Shown here: piece after piece, positions 11,577-20,467 of the stretch
How positions within the stretch are numbered: position 1 is the stretch's first letter
How the letters are laid out: every line of letters starts with the position of its first letter
Source: Cellulomonas sp. SG140
Lineage (GTDB): Bacteria > Actinomycetota > Actinomycetes > Actinomycetales > Cellulomonadaceae
NCBI RefSeq assembly: GCF_025770785.1
Contig: NZ_JANZLA010000001.1
Location: forward strand, 496,001 to 560,000
Direction: 5' to 3'
DNA length: 64,000 nucleotides
Translations under genes and position numbers: made by a program
The notes under the pieces: generated by a model
Seen by the model: the letters and a program-made list of their open reading frames with translations, nothing else
Database searches by the model: none
What the model was told of the DNA's origin: nothing

Positions 11577-11612
11577 GAGGGGGCCGGAGCGGGTGACCGC
11601 TCCGGCCCCCTC
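11577..11612 (+). terminator. Hairpin between xfp and pta
   Basis: A perfect 16-bp stem (11577-11592 with 11597-11612) with a GTGA loop starts 6 nt after the xfp stop. There is no U-tract, and pta follows in the same direction 38 nt later, so it is either a terminator or an intercistronic stabiliser/attenuator that sets different levels of xfp and pta. Confidence 0.75.
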
Positions 11613-11650
11613 GTCGCATGACGAACCGCAAGAAACAGGAGACGCCCACC

Positions 11651-13771
11651 GTGGCCCGCAGCATCTACATCGCCTCACCCGAGGGTGACACCGGAAAATC
11701 CACGGTGGCTCTCGGCCTCGTCGACCTGCTCACGCGAACCGTGCAGCGGGTGGGCGTGTTCCGTCCGGTCGCCCGGTCCACCGAGGAGCGGGACTACGTG
11801 CTCGAGCTGCTGCTCGAGCACGACGGCATCGACCTGGCGTACGACGACGCGATCGGCGTCACGTACGAGCAGGTGCTCGACGACGCCGAGGGCGCTCTGG
11901 CCAAGATCGTGCAGCGGTACCACGACGTGGAGCGCCGCTGCGACGCCGTCGTCGTCGTCGGCACGGACTACACCGACGTCGCGGGCCCGACGGAGCTGGC
12001 GTACAACGCCCGCATCGCCGCCAACCTCGGCGCACCGGCGGTTCTGGTGGTCAGCGGCAAGAACCGGGCGCCGGACGCGATCCACCAGATCGCGGAGGTG
12101 GCGATCGCCGAGATGAAGGCGAACCACGCCCAGGTGGTCGCCGTAGTGGCCAACCGGTGCGCGGCCACGTGCGTGGACGGCGTGCGGGCGGAGTTCAAGG
12201 ACGAGCTGCCGATCTGGGCGATCCCGGACGACCCGATGCTGACGGCCCCGACGCTGCGCGAGCTGGTGGACGCGGTCGGCGGCTCGCTGATCCGCGGCGA
12301 CGAGGAGCTGCTGTCCCGCGAGGTGCTGGACCTGCTGGTCGGCGCGATGAGCGTGGAGCACCTGCTCGACCGGCTGCAGCCGAGTGCCGTGGTGATCACC
12401 TCCGGCGACCGCCACGACGTGCTGCTGGGCCTGCAGCTGGCGCACCAGGCGGACGGCTTCCCCAACCTGGCCGGCATCGTGCTGACCGGCGGCCTCACCC
12501 CGGCACCGGTGATCTCCCGGCTGCTGGACGGCCTGAACTCCCGCCTGCCGATCATCAGCACCGACCTGGGCACGTTCCGGTCCGCCTCCGCGGCAGCGGC
12601 CACCCGTGGACGCCTCAGCCGCGACTCCCAGCGGAAGGTCGACTCCGCCCTGGCGCTGTTCGAGCAGCACGTCGACGGCGCGGCCCTGCTCGCGGCTCTG
12701 GACGTGCCGCGCGTCGCCGTGGTCACCCCGCTGATGTTCGAGTACGAGCTGCTGGACCGGGCGCGGTCCGACCGCCGGCACATCGTGCTCCCGGAGGGCA
12801 ACGACGACCGCATCCTGCGCGCCGCGTCCACGCTGCTGCAGCGCGGGGTGGCGGACCTGACGATCCTCGGCGACGAGCAGTCCATCCGGACGCGCGCCAC
12901 TGAGCTCGGCCTGGTCCTCGACGCCGCCCAGGTGATCGACCCGAAGGACGGGGAGCTGCTCGAGCGGTTCGCCGCGGAGTACACGCAGCTGCGCAAGCAC
13001 AAGGGCATGACGGTGGAGCGCGCCCGCGAGATCGTCTCCTCGGTGTCCTACTTCGGCACGATGATGGTCAAGCTGGGCCTGGCCGACGGCATGGTGTCCG
13101 GCGCGATCCACACGACGGCGCACACCATCAAGCCGTCGTTCGAGATCATCAAGACGGCGCCGGGCGTCAGCAACGTGTCCAGCTGCTTCCTCATGTGCCT
13201 CGAGGACCGCGTGCTGGTGTACGCCGACTGCGCGGTGATCCCGGACCCGACCGCCGAGCAGCTGGCGGACATCGCGATCTCCTCGGCGGCGACCGCCGAG
13301 CAGTTCGGCATCGAGCCGCGCATCGCGATGCTGTCCTACTCGACCGGCGAGTCCGGCACCGGGGCGGACGTGGACAAGGTCCGCACCGCCACCGCGCTGG
13401 TCCGCGAGCGCCGCCCCGACCTGTCGGTGGAGGGCCCCATCCAGTACGACGCCGCCGTGGACGCGTCGGTGGCCAAGACGAAGCTGCCCGACTCGGCCGT
13501 GGCCGGCCGGGCGACGGTGTTCGTCTTCCCCGACCTGAACACCGGCAACAACACGTACAAGGCCGTGCAGCGCTCGGCCGGCGCCGTGGCTATCGGCCCG
13601 GTGCTGCAGGGTCTGCGCGCCCCGGTCAACGACCTGTCCCGCGGCGCCCTGGTCCAGGACATCGTCAACACCGTCGCGATCACCGCGATCCAGGCCCAGG
13701 CGCTCGCCGGGGCCACCACCCGCACCGAGCTGCCCGCGGCAGCCGACCCCGTGGAGGCAGCAACCCGATGA
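11651..13771 (+). CDS. pta: Phosphate acetyltransferase (long type)
   Basis: This protein of about 706 residues converts acetyl phosphate and CoA to acetyl-CoA and phosphate. The N-terminal part has a P-loop-like domain (SPEGDTGKSTVALGL), the middle holds a DRTGG domain, and the C-terminal third is the catalytic PTA_PTB domain (HIVLPEGNDDRILRAA, LSYSTGESGTG, PDLNTGNNTYKAVQ). I chose the GTG at 11651 because AGGAG at 11640-11644 sits at good distance. An in-frame ATG at 11618, just after the hairpin, is the alternative and would add 11 residues. The stop overlaps the ackA ATG by 4 bp. Confidence 0.96.
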   Translation: MARSIYIASPEGDTGKSTVALGLVDLLTRTVQRVGVFRPVARSTEERDYVLELLLEHDGIDLAYDDAIGVTYEQVLDDAEGALAKIVQRYHDVERRCDAVVVVGTDYTDVAGPTELAYNARIAANLGAPAVLVVSGKNRAPDAIHQIAEVAIAEMKANHAQVVAVVANRCAATCVDGVRAEFKDELPIWAIPDDPMLTAPTLRELVDAVGGSLIRGDEELLSREVLDLLVGAMSVEHLLDRLQPSAVVITSGDRHDVLLGLQLAHQADGFPNLAGIVLTGGLTPAPVISRLLDGLNSRLPIISTDLGTFRSASAAAATRGRLSRDSQRKVDSALALFEQHVDGAALLAALDVPRVAVVTPLMFEYELLDRARSDRRHIVLPEGNDDRILRAASTLLQRGVADLTILGDEQSIRTRATELGLVLDAAQVIDPKDGELLERFAAEYTQLRKHKGMTVERAREIVSSVSYFGTMMVKLGLADGMVSGAIHTTAHTIKPSFEIIKTAPGVSNVSSCFLMCLEDRVLVYADCAVIPDPTAEQLADIAISSAATAEQFGIEPRIAMLSYSTGESGTGADVDKVRTATALVRERRPDLSVEGPIQYDAAVDASVAKTKLPDSAVAGRATVFVFPDLNTGNNTYKAVQRSAGAVAIGPVLQGLRAPVNDLSRGALVQDIVNTVAITAIQAQALAGATTRTELPAAADPVEAATR

Positions 13772-14964
13772 GCACCCGCACAGTCCTGGTGGTCAACTCC
13801 GGCTCGTCGTCGATCAAGTACCAGCTGGTCGACCCCGACGCCGGCACCGCGATCGCCTCCGGCCTCGTCGAGCGGATCGGCGAGAGCTCCGGCAACGTCA
13901 AGCACACCTACGGCGAGCAGACGGTCAAGCGCGAGCTGCCCGTGCCGGACCACGCGGTCGGCATGCGGATCGTCCTCGACCTGTTCGAGGAGGTCGGGCC
14001 CTCGATCCACACGTCCAACGTGGTGGCCGTCGGCCACCGCGTGGTGCAGGGCGGCTCGGTGTTCGACGCGCCGGCCCTGATCGACGACGACGTGGTGGAG
14101 AAGATCGACGCCCTGTCCCCGCTGGCGCCCCTGCACAACCCGGCGCACATCACCGGGATCAAGGTCGCCCGGCAGCTGCTGCCGGACGAACCGCAGGTCG
14201 CGGTGTTCGACACGGCGTTCTTCGAGAAGCTGCCGGCCGAGGCCGCCACGTACGCGATCGACAAGAAGGTCGCCGCCGCGCACCAGGTGCGCCGCTACGG
14301 CGCCCACGGCACGTCGCACCAGTACGTGTCGCAGGAGGTGGCCCGGTACCTCGACCGCCCGGTCGGCGAGCTGAACCAGATCGTGCTGCACCTGGGCAAC
14401 GGCGCGTCGGCGTCGGCGGTCAAGGGCGGCCACGCGGTGGACACCTCGATGGGCCTGACGCCGCTCGAGGGCCTGGTGATGGGCACGCGCTCCGGCGACA
14501 TCGACCCGGCCGTCGTCTTCCACCTGTACCGGAACGCCGGCATGTCGATCGACGACATCGACGACCTGCTGAACCGACGCTCCGGCATCAAGGGGCTGTC
14601 CGGGGAGAACGACTTCCGGGCGCTGCACGACCTGATCGCCGCGGGGAACGCCGATGCGGCGCTCGCCCTGGACGTGTACGTGCACCGGCTGAAGAAGTAC
14701 GTCGGCGCCTACTACGCGATCCTCGGCCGGCTCGACGTGCTGACCTTCACCGCGGGCGTCGGCGAGAACGACGATGTGGTGCGCGCGCGGGTGTGCGAGG
14801 GGCTCGAGCCGCTCGGTATCGTGCTCGACCCGGAGCGCAACGCCGGCCGCGGTGGCCCGAAGGTGATCTCGGCGGAGGGTTCGCCGGTCACCGTGCTGGT
14901 GATCCCGACCAACGAGGAGCTGGCGATCGCCCGCCAGTCGCTGGCGGTGGTCGAGGGCCGCTGA
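13768..14964 (+). CDS. ackA: Acetate kinase
   Basis: This 398-residue ASKHA-fold kinase makes ATP and acetate from acetyl phosphate, and works reversibly. The N-terminal VVNSGSSSIKYQL, the metal/phosphate segment HRVVQGG, HLGNGASASAV, and the C-terminal FTAGVGEND are the family signatures. The start codon overlaps the pta stop (ATGA), so translation is coupled. Together with xfp and pta it completes the phosphoketolase shunt, giving ATP from acetyl phosphate. Confidence 0.98.
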   Translation: MSTRTVLVVNSGSSSIKYQLVDPDAGTAIASGLVERIGESSGNVKHTYGEQTVKRELPVPDHAVGMRIVLDLFEEVGPSIHTSNVVAVGHRVVQGGSVFDAPALIDDDVVEKIDALSPLAPLHNPAHITGIKVARQLLPDEPQVAVFDTAFFEKLPAEAATYAIDKKVAAAHQVRRYGAHGTSHQYVSQEVARYLDRPVGELNQIVLHLGNGASASAVKGGHAVDTSMGLTPLEGLVMGTRSGDIDPAVVFHLYRNAGMSIDDIDDLLNRRSGIKGLSGENDFRALHDLIAAGNADAALALDVYVHRLKKYVGAYYAILGRLDVLTFTAGVGENDDVVRARVCEGLEPLGIVLDPERNAGRGGPKVISAEGSPVTVLVIPTNEELAIARQSLAVVEGR

Positions 14965-14978
14965 GGCCTTCTGCTCAC

Positions 14979-15013
14979 CGGTGCCCCGGTCCGCTCGTCG
15001 GGCCGGGGCACCG
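14979..15013. terminator. Bidirectional terminator between ackA and the aldehyde dehydrogenase
   Basis: An 11-bp perfect stem (14979-14989 with 15003-15013), extended by a wobble and a further pair, lies between two convergent genes 15 nt after the ackA stop. Confidence 0.75.
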
Positions 15014-15033
15014 CTGCGTCCGGCACCCGCCGG

Positions 15034-16686
15034 TCAGGGCAGCCGAACCGTCCGCATGGCCCGCAGCGCCTGCGTGTAGACGACCGGCCAGAGCTCGTGC
15101 CCCAGCCCGAACAGCCGCTCCAGCCCCACCGTCGGCCCGCCCCACGGACCCAGCACGCCGTGGGTGCCCCGCTGCACCGCGATCGTCTGCTGCCGGGTGT
15201 GCAGCCACAACCCTTCGGGCCCGTGCCGACCCCCGAGCCCGGACGGTCCCCAGCCGGACTGCGGCGCCCCCATCGACGCCCAGCTGGCGACGTACCCCTC
15301 GTTGACGTTCACCGACCCGGCGCGGACGCGCCGGGCGAGTGCGGCCCCGCGTCGCGCCGACGCCGTCCAGATGCTCGCGTTCAGGCCGTACTCGCTGTCG
15401 TTCATCGCGGCGACGGCCTCGTCGTCCGACGACACCGGGCTCAGCGCCACCACCGGACCGAAGGTCTCCTCGCGGCACAGCAGGGCCGTGGCCGGGACGT
15501 CGGTCAGCACCGTCGGCTCGTAGAAGTACGGACCGAGGTCAGGTCGCTCGTGCCCGCCGGTCAGCACCCGCGCACCCTGGCCGACGGCGTCCTCGACGTG
15601 CTCGACCACCCGCGCGAGCTGGCCCGCCGACGTCAGCGACCCGACGTCCGAGCGGTAGTCCAGCCCCGCACCCAGCCGTAGCGCACGCGTCCGGGCGACG
15701 AAGGCCGGCACGAACTCGTCCCACACGGCGCGGTGCACGTACACGCGCTCGACGGTCACGCAGATCTGCCCTGCGCCGGCGAACGCTGCCCGCACCACCC
15801 CGGCGGCCGTGACGTCCACGTGCACGTCCTCGGCGACGTAGAGGGCGTTCTTGCCGCCCAGCTCGAGCGTCGCGGGCACCAACCGCCGTCCGGCCTGCGC
15901 GGCGACCGTGCGACCGGCGCCCGTGGAGCCGGTGAAGACGACGGCGTCGGCCGCGTCGACCACTGCCGAGCCGATGTCCGGCCCGCCGGTGACCACCTGC
16001 AGCACGCCGACCGGCAGACCCGCGTCCTCGAGCAGCTCCGCGGCCCACAGGGCCGTCAGCGTCGTCTGCGGGTCGGGGCGCAGCACCACGGCGTTGCCCG
16101 CCACCAGGGCCGGCAGCGCATCGCCGAGGGCCATGGTCAGCGGCACGTTCCACGGCGCCACCACGCCGACCACCCCGATCGGGTGCCGCACCACCCGGGT
16201 GGACGTCAGCCCGGGCAGCAGCCCGGCGGCGTGCCGGGTGGCCAGGTACGAGCGGGCGCGGACGGCGTAGTGCCGCGCCACGTTGGCGACGTCCGCGACC
16301 TCCTCGAACGCATGGGTCCGGGCCTTGCCCGTCTCCACCTGGATGAGGTCGAGCACGTCGCTCTGCCGTTCGAGCAGCAGGTCGTGCAGCCGCAGCAGCA
16401 CGGCCGTCCGCTCCCGCAGCGGGGCGGCGGACCACAGCCGCTGGGCGGCACGCGCGGTCCGGACGGCGTGCACCACGTCCTCCGGCCGGGACAGCGGGAC
16501 GGCGGCGATCGGTGCACCGGTGAACGGCGCGTGCGCGACGTGGACGGCATGGCCGGGGCCGGCGACCACCCTGGCCAGCAGCGTGCGCAGGTCGTCCGGC
16601 TCGAGCACGTAGGTGGCGAGCGGGTCCGTCTCCGGGTCGTGCAGCTGGGCGTGTGCCGGGTCCGGCTGCCCTGCGTCGTGCGCCAT
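15034..16686 (-). CDS. Aldehyde dehydrogenase, succinate-semialdehyde type
   Basis: This 550-residue NAD(P)-dependent dehydrogenase shows the fold and motifs of the ALDH superfamily: APWNVPL, VFTGSTGAGRTVA (cofactor loop), the catalytic Glu in LELGGKNAL, the nucleophile in FAGAGQICVTVER and the C-terminal EETFGPVV and GLNASIWT. It resembles the GabD2 type of succinate-semialdehyde dehydrogenases of actinobacteria, which would feed 4-aminobutyrate or 2-oxoglutarate carbon into succinate; the substrate is inferred from similarity only. The ATG at 16686 is preceded by a TACCCT box at 6 nt, suggesting a leaderless transcript. The C-terminus is somewhat extended compared with a standard 480-residue ALDH. 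Confidence 0.88.
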   Translation of the reverse strand: MAHDAGQPDPAHAQLHDPETDPLATYVLEPDDLRTLLARVVAGPGHAVHVAHAPFTGAPIAAVPLSRPEDVVHAVRTARAAQRLWSAAPLRERTAVLLRLHDLLLERQSDVLDLIQVETGKARTHAFEEVADVANVARHYAVRARSYLATRHAAGLLPGLTSTRVVRHPIGVVGVVAPWNVPLTMALGDALPALVAGNAVVLRPDPQTTLTALWAAELLEDAGLPVGVLQVVTGGPDIGSAVVDAADAVVFTGSTGAGRTVAAQAGRRLVPATLELGGKNALYVAEDVHVDVTAAGVVRAAFAGAGQICVTVERVYVHRAVWDEFVPAFVARTRALRLGAGLDYRSDVGSLTSAGQLARVVEHVEDAVGQGARVLTGGHERPDLGPYFYEPTVLTDVPATALLCREETFGPVVALSPVSSDDEAVAAMNDSEYGLNASIWTASARRGAALARRVRAGSVNVNEGYVASWASMGAPQSGWGPSGLGGRHGPEGLWLHTRQQTIAVQRGTHGVLGPWGGPTVGLERLFGLGHELWPVVYTQALRAMRTVRLP

Positions 16687-16692
16687 CGCGTC

Positions 16693-16698
16693 AGGGTA
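16693..16698 (-). promoter_or_regulatory. Candidate leaderless -10 box for the aldehyde dehydrogenase
   Basis: TACCCT on the minus strand lies 6 nt before the ATG at 16686, and no Shine-Dalgarno sequence is present. Confidence 0.55.
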
Positions 16699-16711
16699 CG
16701 TCCGCCGCCTG

Positions 16712-16755
16712 TCGGAGCCACTTCGGAGCCACGTCGGAGCCACGTCGGAGCCACG
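16712..16755. repeat. Tandem 11-bp repeat, four copies
   Basis: Four head-to-tail copies of TCGGAGCCAC(G/T) start at 16712, 16723, 16734 and 16745; the first ends in T and the rest are identical. A further degenerate repeat based on GCAGTCGGGCG follows to about 16810. The array lies directly upstream of the aldehyde dehydrogenase promoter and has a period close to one DNA helical turn. Confidence 0.85.
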
Positions 16756-16813
16756 TCTGGGCGCAGTCGGGCGCCGTGGGGCGCACCCGGTCGAACGCAG
16801 TCGGGCGCAGCAA

Positions 16814-16853
16814 GTGGGTGGGGCGCCCGCCGTCCGGCGGCTGCCCCACCCAC
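16814..16853 (-). terminator. Terminator of the fru-pts operon
   Basis: An 11-bp perfect stem (16814-16824 with 16843-16853) encloses a second small stem (CCGCCG/CGGCGG). It lies 9 nt beyond the ptsI stop on the minus strand. Confidence 0.8.
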
Positions 16854-16862
16854 GTCGTGCAC

Positions 16863-18578
16863 TCAGCCCAGCGTCGCGCGCACCTCGTCGACCAGCAGCC
16901 CGACCACGGCCGCCCGAGCCTCGGCCGCCGACCGCGCGGCCAGCGCCGCCGCCGCCATCTCGCGGCACCGCTCGAGGGTGTGGTGCCGCACGGCGTACCG
17001 CACCGCCGGCACGGCGCCCGCCGACATCGACAGGCTGGTCACCCCGAGGCCCACCAGGACCAGCGCCATCAACGGGTCGGCCGCCGACTCGCCGCACACC
17101 CCGACCGGCTTGCCGAGCGTCACCCCGGCGCGAGCCGTGACGGCGACGAGGTCGAGCACCGCCGGCTGCCACGGGTCGAGCAGGTCGGCCAGCTCACCAC
17201 GCAGCCGGTCGGTCGCCATCGTGTACTGCGCGAGGTCGTTGGTGCCGAGGGAGACGAAGTCCACCTCCGCGAGCAGCTGCTCGGCGCGCAGCGCGGCCGA
17301 GGGCACCTCCACCATCACCCCGACGGTGGCGACCCCCGCGGCTCGGGCCCGGGCCGCGAACTCCCGGGCCTCGTCCACCGTGGCGATCATCGGAGCCATC
17401 ACCCAGGGCGTGGTACCCGTCTCCCGCTGCGCGTCGGCGAGCGCCGCCAGCTGGGTGTCGAGCAGCTCCGGGTGGGTGCGCACCTGGCGGTAGCCCCGCA
17501 CGCCGAGCGCCGGGTTCTCCTCGTCGGGCTGCGTGGCGAAGGTCAGCGGCTTGTCCGCGCCTGCGTCGAGCGTGCGGACCACCACCTTGCGCTCACCGAG
17601 CGACCGGAGGACGACGGCGTAGGTCTCCGCCTGCTCCTTGCGGGTCGGTGCCGTGGACCGCTCGAGGAAGAGCACCTCGGTGCGGAACAGGCCGACGCCC
17701 TGCACCGGCTGCGGCGCCACGCGCTGGGCGTCCTCGGCCGTGCCGATGTTCGCGAGCAGCTGGACGGGGTGGCCGTCCGCCGTGGCGCCCGGTGCGGTGT
17801 CCTCCTCGAACACGCGCTCGGTCGCCGCCCGCCGCGCCAGCGCCGCCCGCAGCTCGTCGTCCGGGTCGACGGTCACGGTGGACGTCGCCGAGTCGACGGC
17901 GACCTCGACGCCCTCGGGCAGGTCGGTCGCACCCGTGACGCGGACCAGGCACGGCAGGCCCAGCTGGCCCGCGATGATCGCGGTGTGGCCCGTCGGGCCG
18001 CCCAGCTCGGTGACGATGGCCAGCACGTTGGCCAGGTCGAGCGCCGCCGTGTCCGCCGGTGCGAGGTCGCGCGCGACCACCACGGACGGCCTGGTCAGCT
18101 CGGGGACGCCGGGTGCCGGCAGCCCCAACGCGCGGGCCACCACCCGGTCACGCACGGACCGCAGGTCGGTGACGCGCTCGGCCAGGTACCCGCCCGCCTG
18201 CTCGAACATCGCGGCGAACTTGTCCACCACGGCGTCGATCGCCGCGACCGGCGGCTCGCCGGCGTCGAGCCGGGCGAGCACACCCGTGCGCAGCGCCGGG
18301 TCGGCCGCCATCTGCGCGGTCGCGGCCAGCACCTCCTTGACGGTGCCGGAGGAGCGGTCGGACTGCGCCTGCAGGCCCTCCGCGACGTCCGTGAACGCCT
18401 GCCCCACCGCGGCGCGCACCTGCTCCGGTCCGGCCGGTGCACCGTCCACCAGCAGCGGCGCGTCGGCGGCGGGGGCCGGTGCCGGGCGCACCTGCACGAC
18501 GGGGCCGACGGCGGTCCGACGGCCGACGCCGACGCCGTGCAGCACGGCACCGGACGCGGCCCCCACCGCCGCGGTCAC
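16863..18578 (-). CDS. ptsI: PTS enzyme I (phosphoenolpyruvate-protein phosphotransferase)
   Basis: This 571-residue enzyme takes phosphate from PEP and passes it to HPr, the first step for every PTS sugar. The active-site His is in GGPTGHTAIIAGQLG, the PEP-binding barrel shows GLFRTEVLFLERS, SLGTNDLAQYTMA and the Cys in VCGESAADP near the C-terminus. Length is normal for the family. The GTG start overlaps the ptsH stop by 4 bp (GTGA), so EI and HPr are made in a coupled ratio. It is the last gene of a six-gene minus-strand operon that starts at fruR. Confidence 0.96.
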   Translation of the reverse strand: MTAAVGAASGAVLHGVGVGRRTAVGPVVQVRPAPAPAADAPLLVDGAPAGPEQVRAAVGQAFTDVAEGLQAQSDRSSGTVKEVLAATAQMAADPALRTGVLARLDAGEPPVAAIDAVVDKFAAMFEQAGGYLAERVTDLRSVRDRVVARALGLPAPGVPELTRPSVVVARDLAPADTAALDLANVLAIVTELGGPTGHTAIIAGQLGLPCLVRVTGATDLPEGVEVAVDSATSTVTVDPDDELRAALARRAATERVFEEDTAPGATADGHPVQLLANIGTAEDAQRVAPQPVQGVGLFRTEVLFLERSTAPTRKEQAETYAVVLRSLGERKVVVRTLDAGADKPLTFATQPDEENPALGVRGYRQVRTHPELLDTQLAALADAQRETGTTPWVMAPMIATVDEAREFAARARAAGVATVGVMVEVPSAALRAEQLLAEVDFVSLGTNDLAQYTMATDRLRGELADLLDPWQPAVLDLVAVTARAGVTLGKPVGVCGESAADPLMALVLVGLGVTSLSMSAGAVPAVRYAVRHHTLERCREMAAAALAARSAAEARAAVVGLLVDEVRATLG

Positions 18579-18856
18579 GACGTCGCCTCGGGTGCGTCCA
18601 GGTCGCGGGAGAGCAGGTCGACGAGGCCGTCGAGCACCTCGTCCGCCTTCGGTCCCTCGGCTGCGAGGGTCACCTGGGCACCGCACGGCACGCCGAGCGA
18701 CATCACCAGCAGGATGCTCGACGCGTCCACCGGCAGCCCGCCCTCGGTGGCGATGGTGACCGGAGTGCCGCCGGCGGCCACCGCCTGCGTGAAGAGCATC
18801 GCGGGACGGGCGTGCAGCCCCACCCGGGACGCCACGGTGACAGTTCGTTCTGCCAT
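18575..18856 (-). CDS. ptsH: Phosphocarrier protein HPr
   Basis: This 93-residue protein carries phosphate from enzyme I to the EIIA proteins. The phosphoacceptor His is in VGLHARPAM (about residue 15). The segment DASSILLVMSLG corresponds to the regulatory-serine region of HPr, although no HPr kinase is visible nearby and actinobacteria usually lack one. It lies 60 nt downstream of the fructose IIBC gene and overlaps ptsI by 4 bp. Finding ptsH and ptsI inside the fructose operon means general PTS proteins here are produced mainly when the fructose genes are on, unless an internal promoter exists. Confidence 0.95.
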   Translation of the reverse strand: MAERTVTVASRVGLHARPAMLFTQAVAAGGTPVTIATEGGLPVDASSILLVMSLGVPCGAQVTLAAEGPKADEVLDGLVDLLSRDLDAPEATS

Positions 18857-18916
18857 GTCGTCAATCGCCTTTCGTCAGGTCGTCCAACGTCGCGGTCAAC
18901 AGCTGCTGGGTGCCGG

Positions 18917-20467
18917 TCAGGCGGCCCGGGCCACGGCCGGCCGCGCCACGGGCTCGTCGGCGAGCTCCGCGTCAGAGCCCTGTCCGAGCCGCTTCATCGC
19001 CAGCACCGCCAGGGCGGACACCACGGTGCCGACCACCAGCGCCAGCAGGAACAGCAGCGGCTTGCTGATCAGGGCCAGCACCCAGATGCCGCCGTGCGGG
19101 GCCAGCTGGCCGCTGCCGAAGGCCATCACCAGGCCACCGGTCACGGCGCCGCCGAGCATGAACGACGGGATCATCCGCAGCGGATCCGCCGCGGCGAACG
19201 GGATGGCGCCCTCGGAGATGAAGGAGAGGCCGAGCAGCCACGCGGACTTGCCGGACTCCCGCTCGTTCTCCGTCCACAGTGCCGGACGGACGACGGTGGC
19301 CAGCGCGACGGCCAGCGGCGGGACCATGCCCGCGGCCATCACGGCCGCCATCACCTTGGCCGGGGCGGCCGACGTGCTGGCCGCGTTGGCCAGGCCGGTG
19401 GTGGCGAAGACGTAGGCCACCTTGTTCAGCGGTCCGCCGAGGTCGAAGCACATCATCAGGCCCAGGATCACCCCGAGCAGCACCGCGCTGCCGCCGGACA
19501 GGCTGGACAGCCAGCTCGAGAGCCCGTCGTTCAGCGCCTTCATCGGCGGGCCGATCACCAGGGCGGTCAGCACACCGACCACGGCGACGGACAGCAGCGG
19601 GATCACCACCACGGGCATCACGCCGCGCACGCCCTTGGGCACCTTCCAGCGGGAGATCCACAGGGCCAGGAAGCCGCCGAGGAAGCCGGTGACGATGCCG
19701 CCCAGGAACCCGGCGCCGACCAGACCGGCCGCGAAGCCGCCCACCATGCCGGGCACGATGCCCGGACGGTCGGCGATGCCGTAGGCGATGTACGCCGACA
19801 GGGCCGGGACCAGGAAGGCGAACGCCCACTTGCCGATCCAGAACAGCAGCACGGCCCAGGCCTGCGCGGAACCGACGGAGAACCCGTCGGCGATCCACTT
19901 GGCGAACGCCGCACCGTCGGTGCCGTTCACCACCTTGGTCACCTCGATGGCGCCGTTGGAGGGCCACGCCACGGTCGCGATCAGGAAGCCGATCGCGATG
20001 AGGATGCCGCCGGCGGCGACGAACGGGATCATGTAGGAGACACCGGTCATCAGGTACTGCCGGATGCGGTGCCCCACGCCGACGGTCCGCGCGGGCGCGG
20101 CCGCGACGGGCACCGGTGCGGCGGCGGCCCCGGCGGCCGGGACCGTCCCCGCTGCACGGGCGGCCTCCACCGCGGCGACCGCCTGGGCGATCACCCCGGG
20201 GGCGTCGTGCACGGCCTTCTTCACGCCGACGTCCGTGATGGGCTTGCCGGCGAACCGCTCCTTGCCCTGCACGTCCAGGTCGGCGGCGTAGATCACGCCG
20301 TCCGCCTCGGCGATGAGCGCGGGGTCCAGCGGGACGGACCCCGCGGCACCCTGCGTCTCGACGTGGACCTCGTGGCCGGCCGCCTTGCCGGCCTGCTCGA
20401 GGGCCTCAGCTGCCATGTAGGTGTGCGCGATGCCCGTGGGGCATGACGACACGGCGACGAACTTCAT
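18917..20467 (-). CDS. fruA: PTS fructose EIIBC permease
   Basis: This 516-residue protein has an EIIB-fructose domain at its N-terminus with the phosphocysteine at position 9 (VSSCPTGIAHTYMAAE), a Pro/Ala linker near residues 105-130, and then an EIIC domain with about nine membrane helices (for example YMIPFVAAGGILIAIGFLIA and GGFLGGIVTGF-type segments). It imports fructose and delivers it as fructose 1-phosphate. Its ATG overlaps the stop of the EIIA gene by 4 bp. No EIIA domain is fused, so the separate upstream EIIA gene is needed. Confidence 0.95.
   Translation of the reverse strand: MKFVAVSSCPTGIAHTYMAAEALEQAGKAAGHEVHVETQGAAGSVPLDPALIAEADGVIYAADLDVQGKERFAGKPITDVGVKKAVHDAPGVIAQAVAAVEAARAAGTVPAAGAAAAPVPVAAAPARTVGVGHRIRQYLMTGVSYMIPFVAAGGILIAIGFLIATVAWPSNGAIEVTKVVNGTDGAAFAKWIADGFSVGSAQAWAVLLFWIGKWAFAFLVPALSAYIAYGIADRPGIVPGMVGGFAAGLVGAGFLGGIVTGFLGGFLALWISRWKVPKGVRGVMPVVVIPLLSVAVVGVLTALVIGPPMKALNDGLSSWLSSLSGGSAVLLGVILGLMMCFDLGGPLNKVAYVFATTGLANAASTSAAPAKVMAAVMAAGMVPPLAVALATVVRPALWTENERESGKSAWLLGLSFISEGAIPFAAADPLRMIPSFMLGGAVTGGLVMAFGSGQLAPHGGIWVLALISKPLLFLLALVVGTVVSALAVLAMKRLGQGSDAELADEPVARPAVARAA

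Noticed and set aside
5285..11664. Very long minus-strand frames (about 870-880 codons) opposite the ABC genes and phosphoketolase
   Set aside because: Their translations are His/Val/Arg/Gln-rich with no domain, as expected for shadow frames of high-GC genes.
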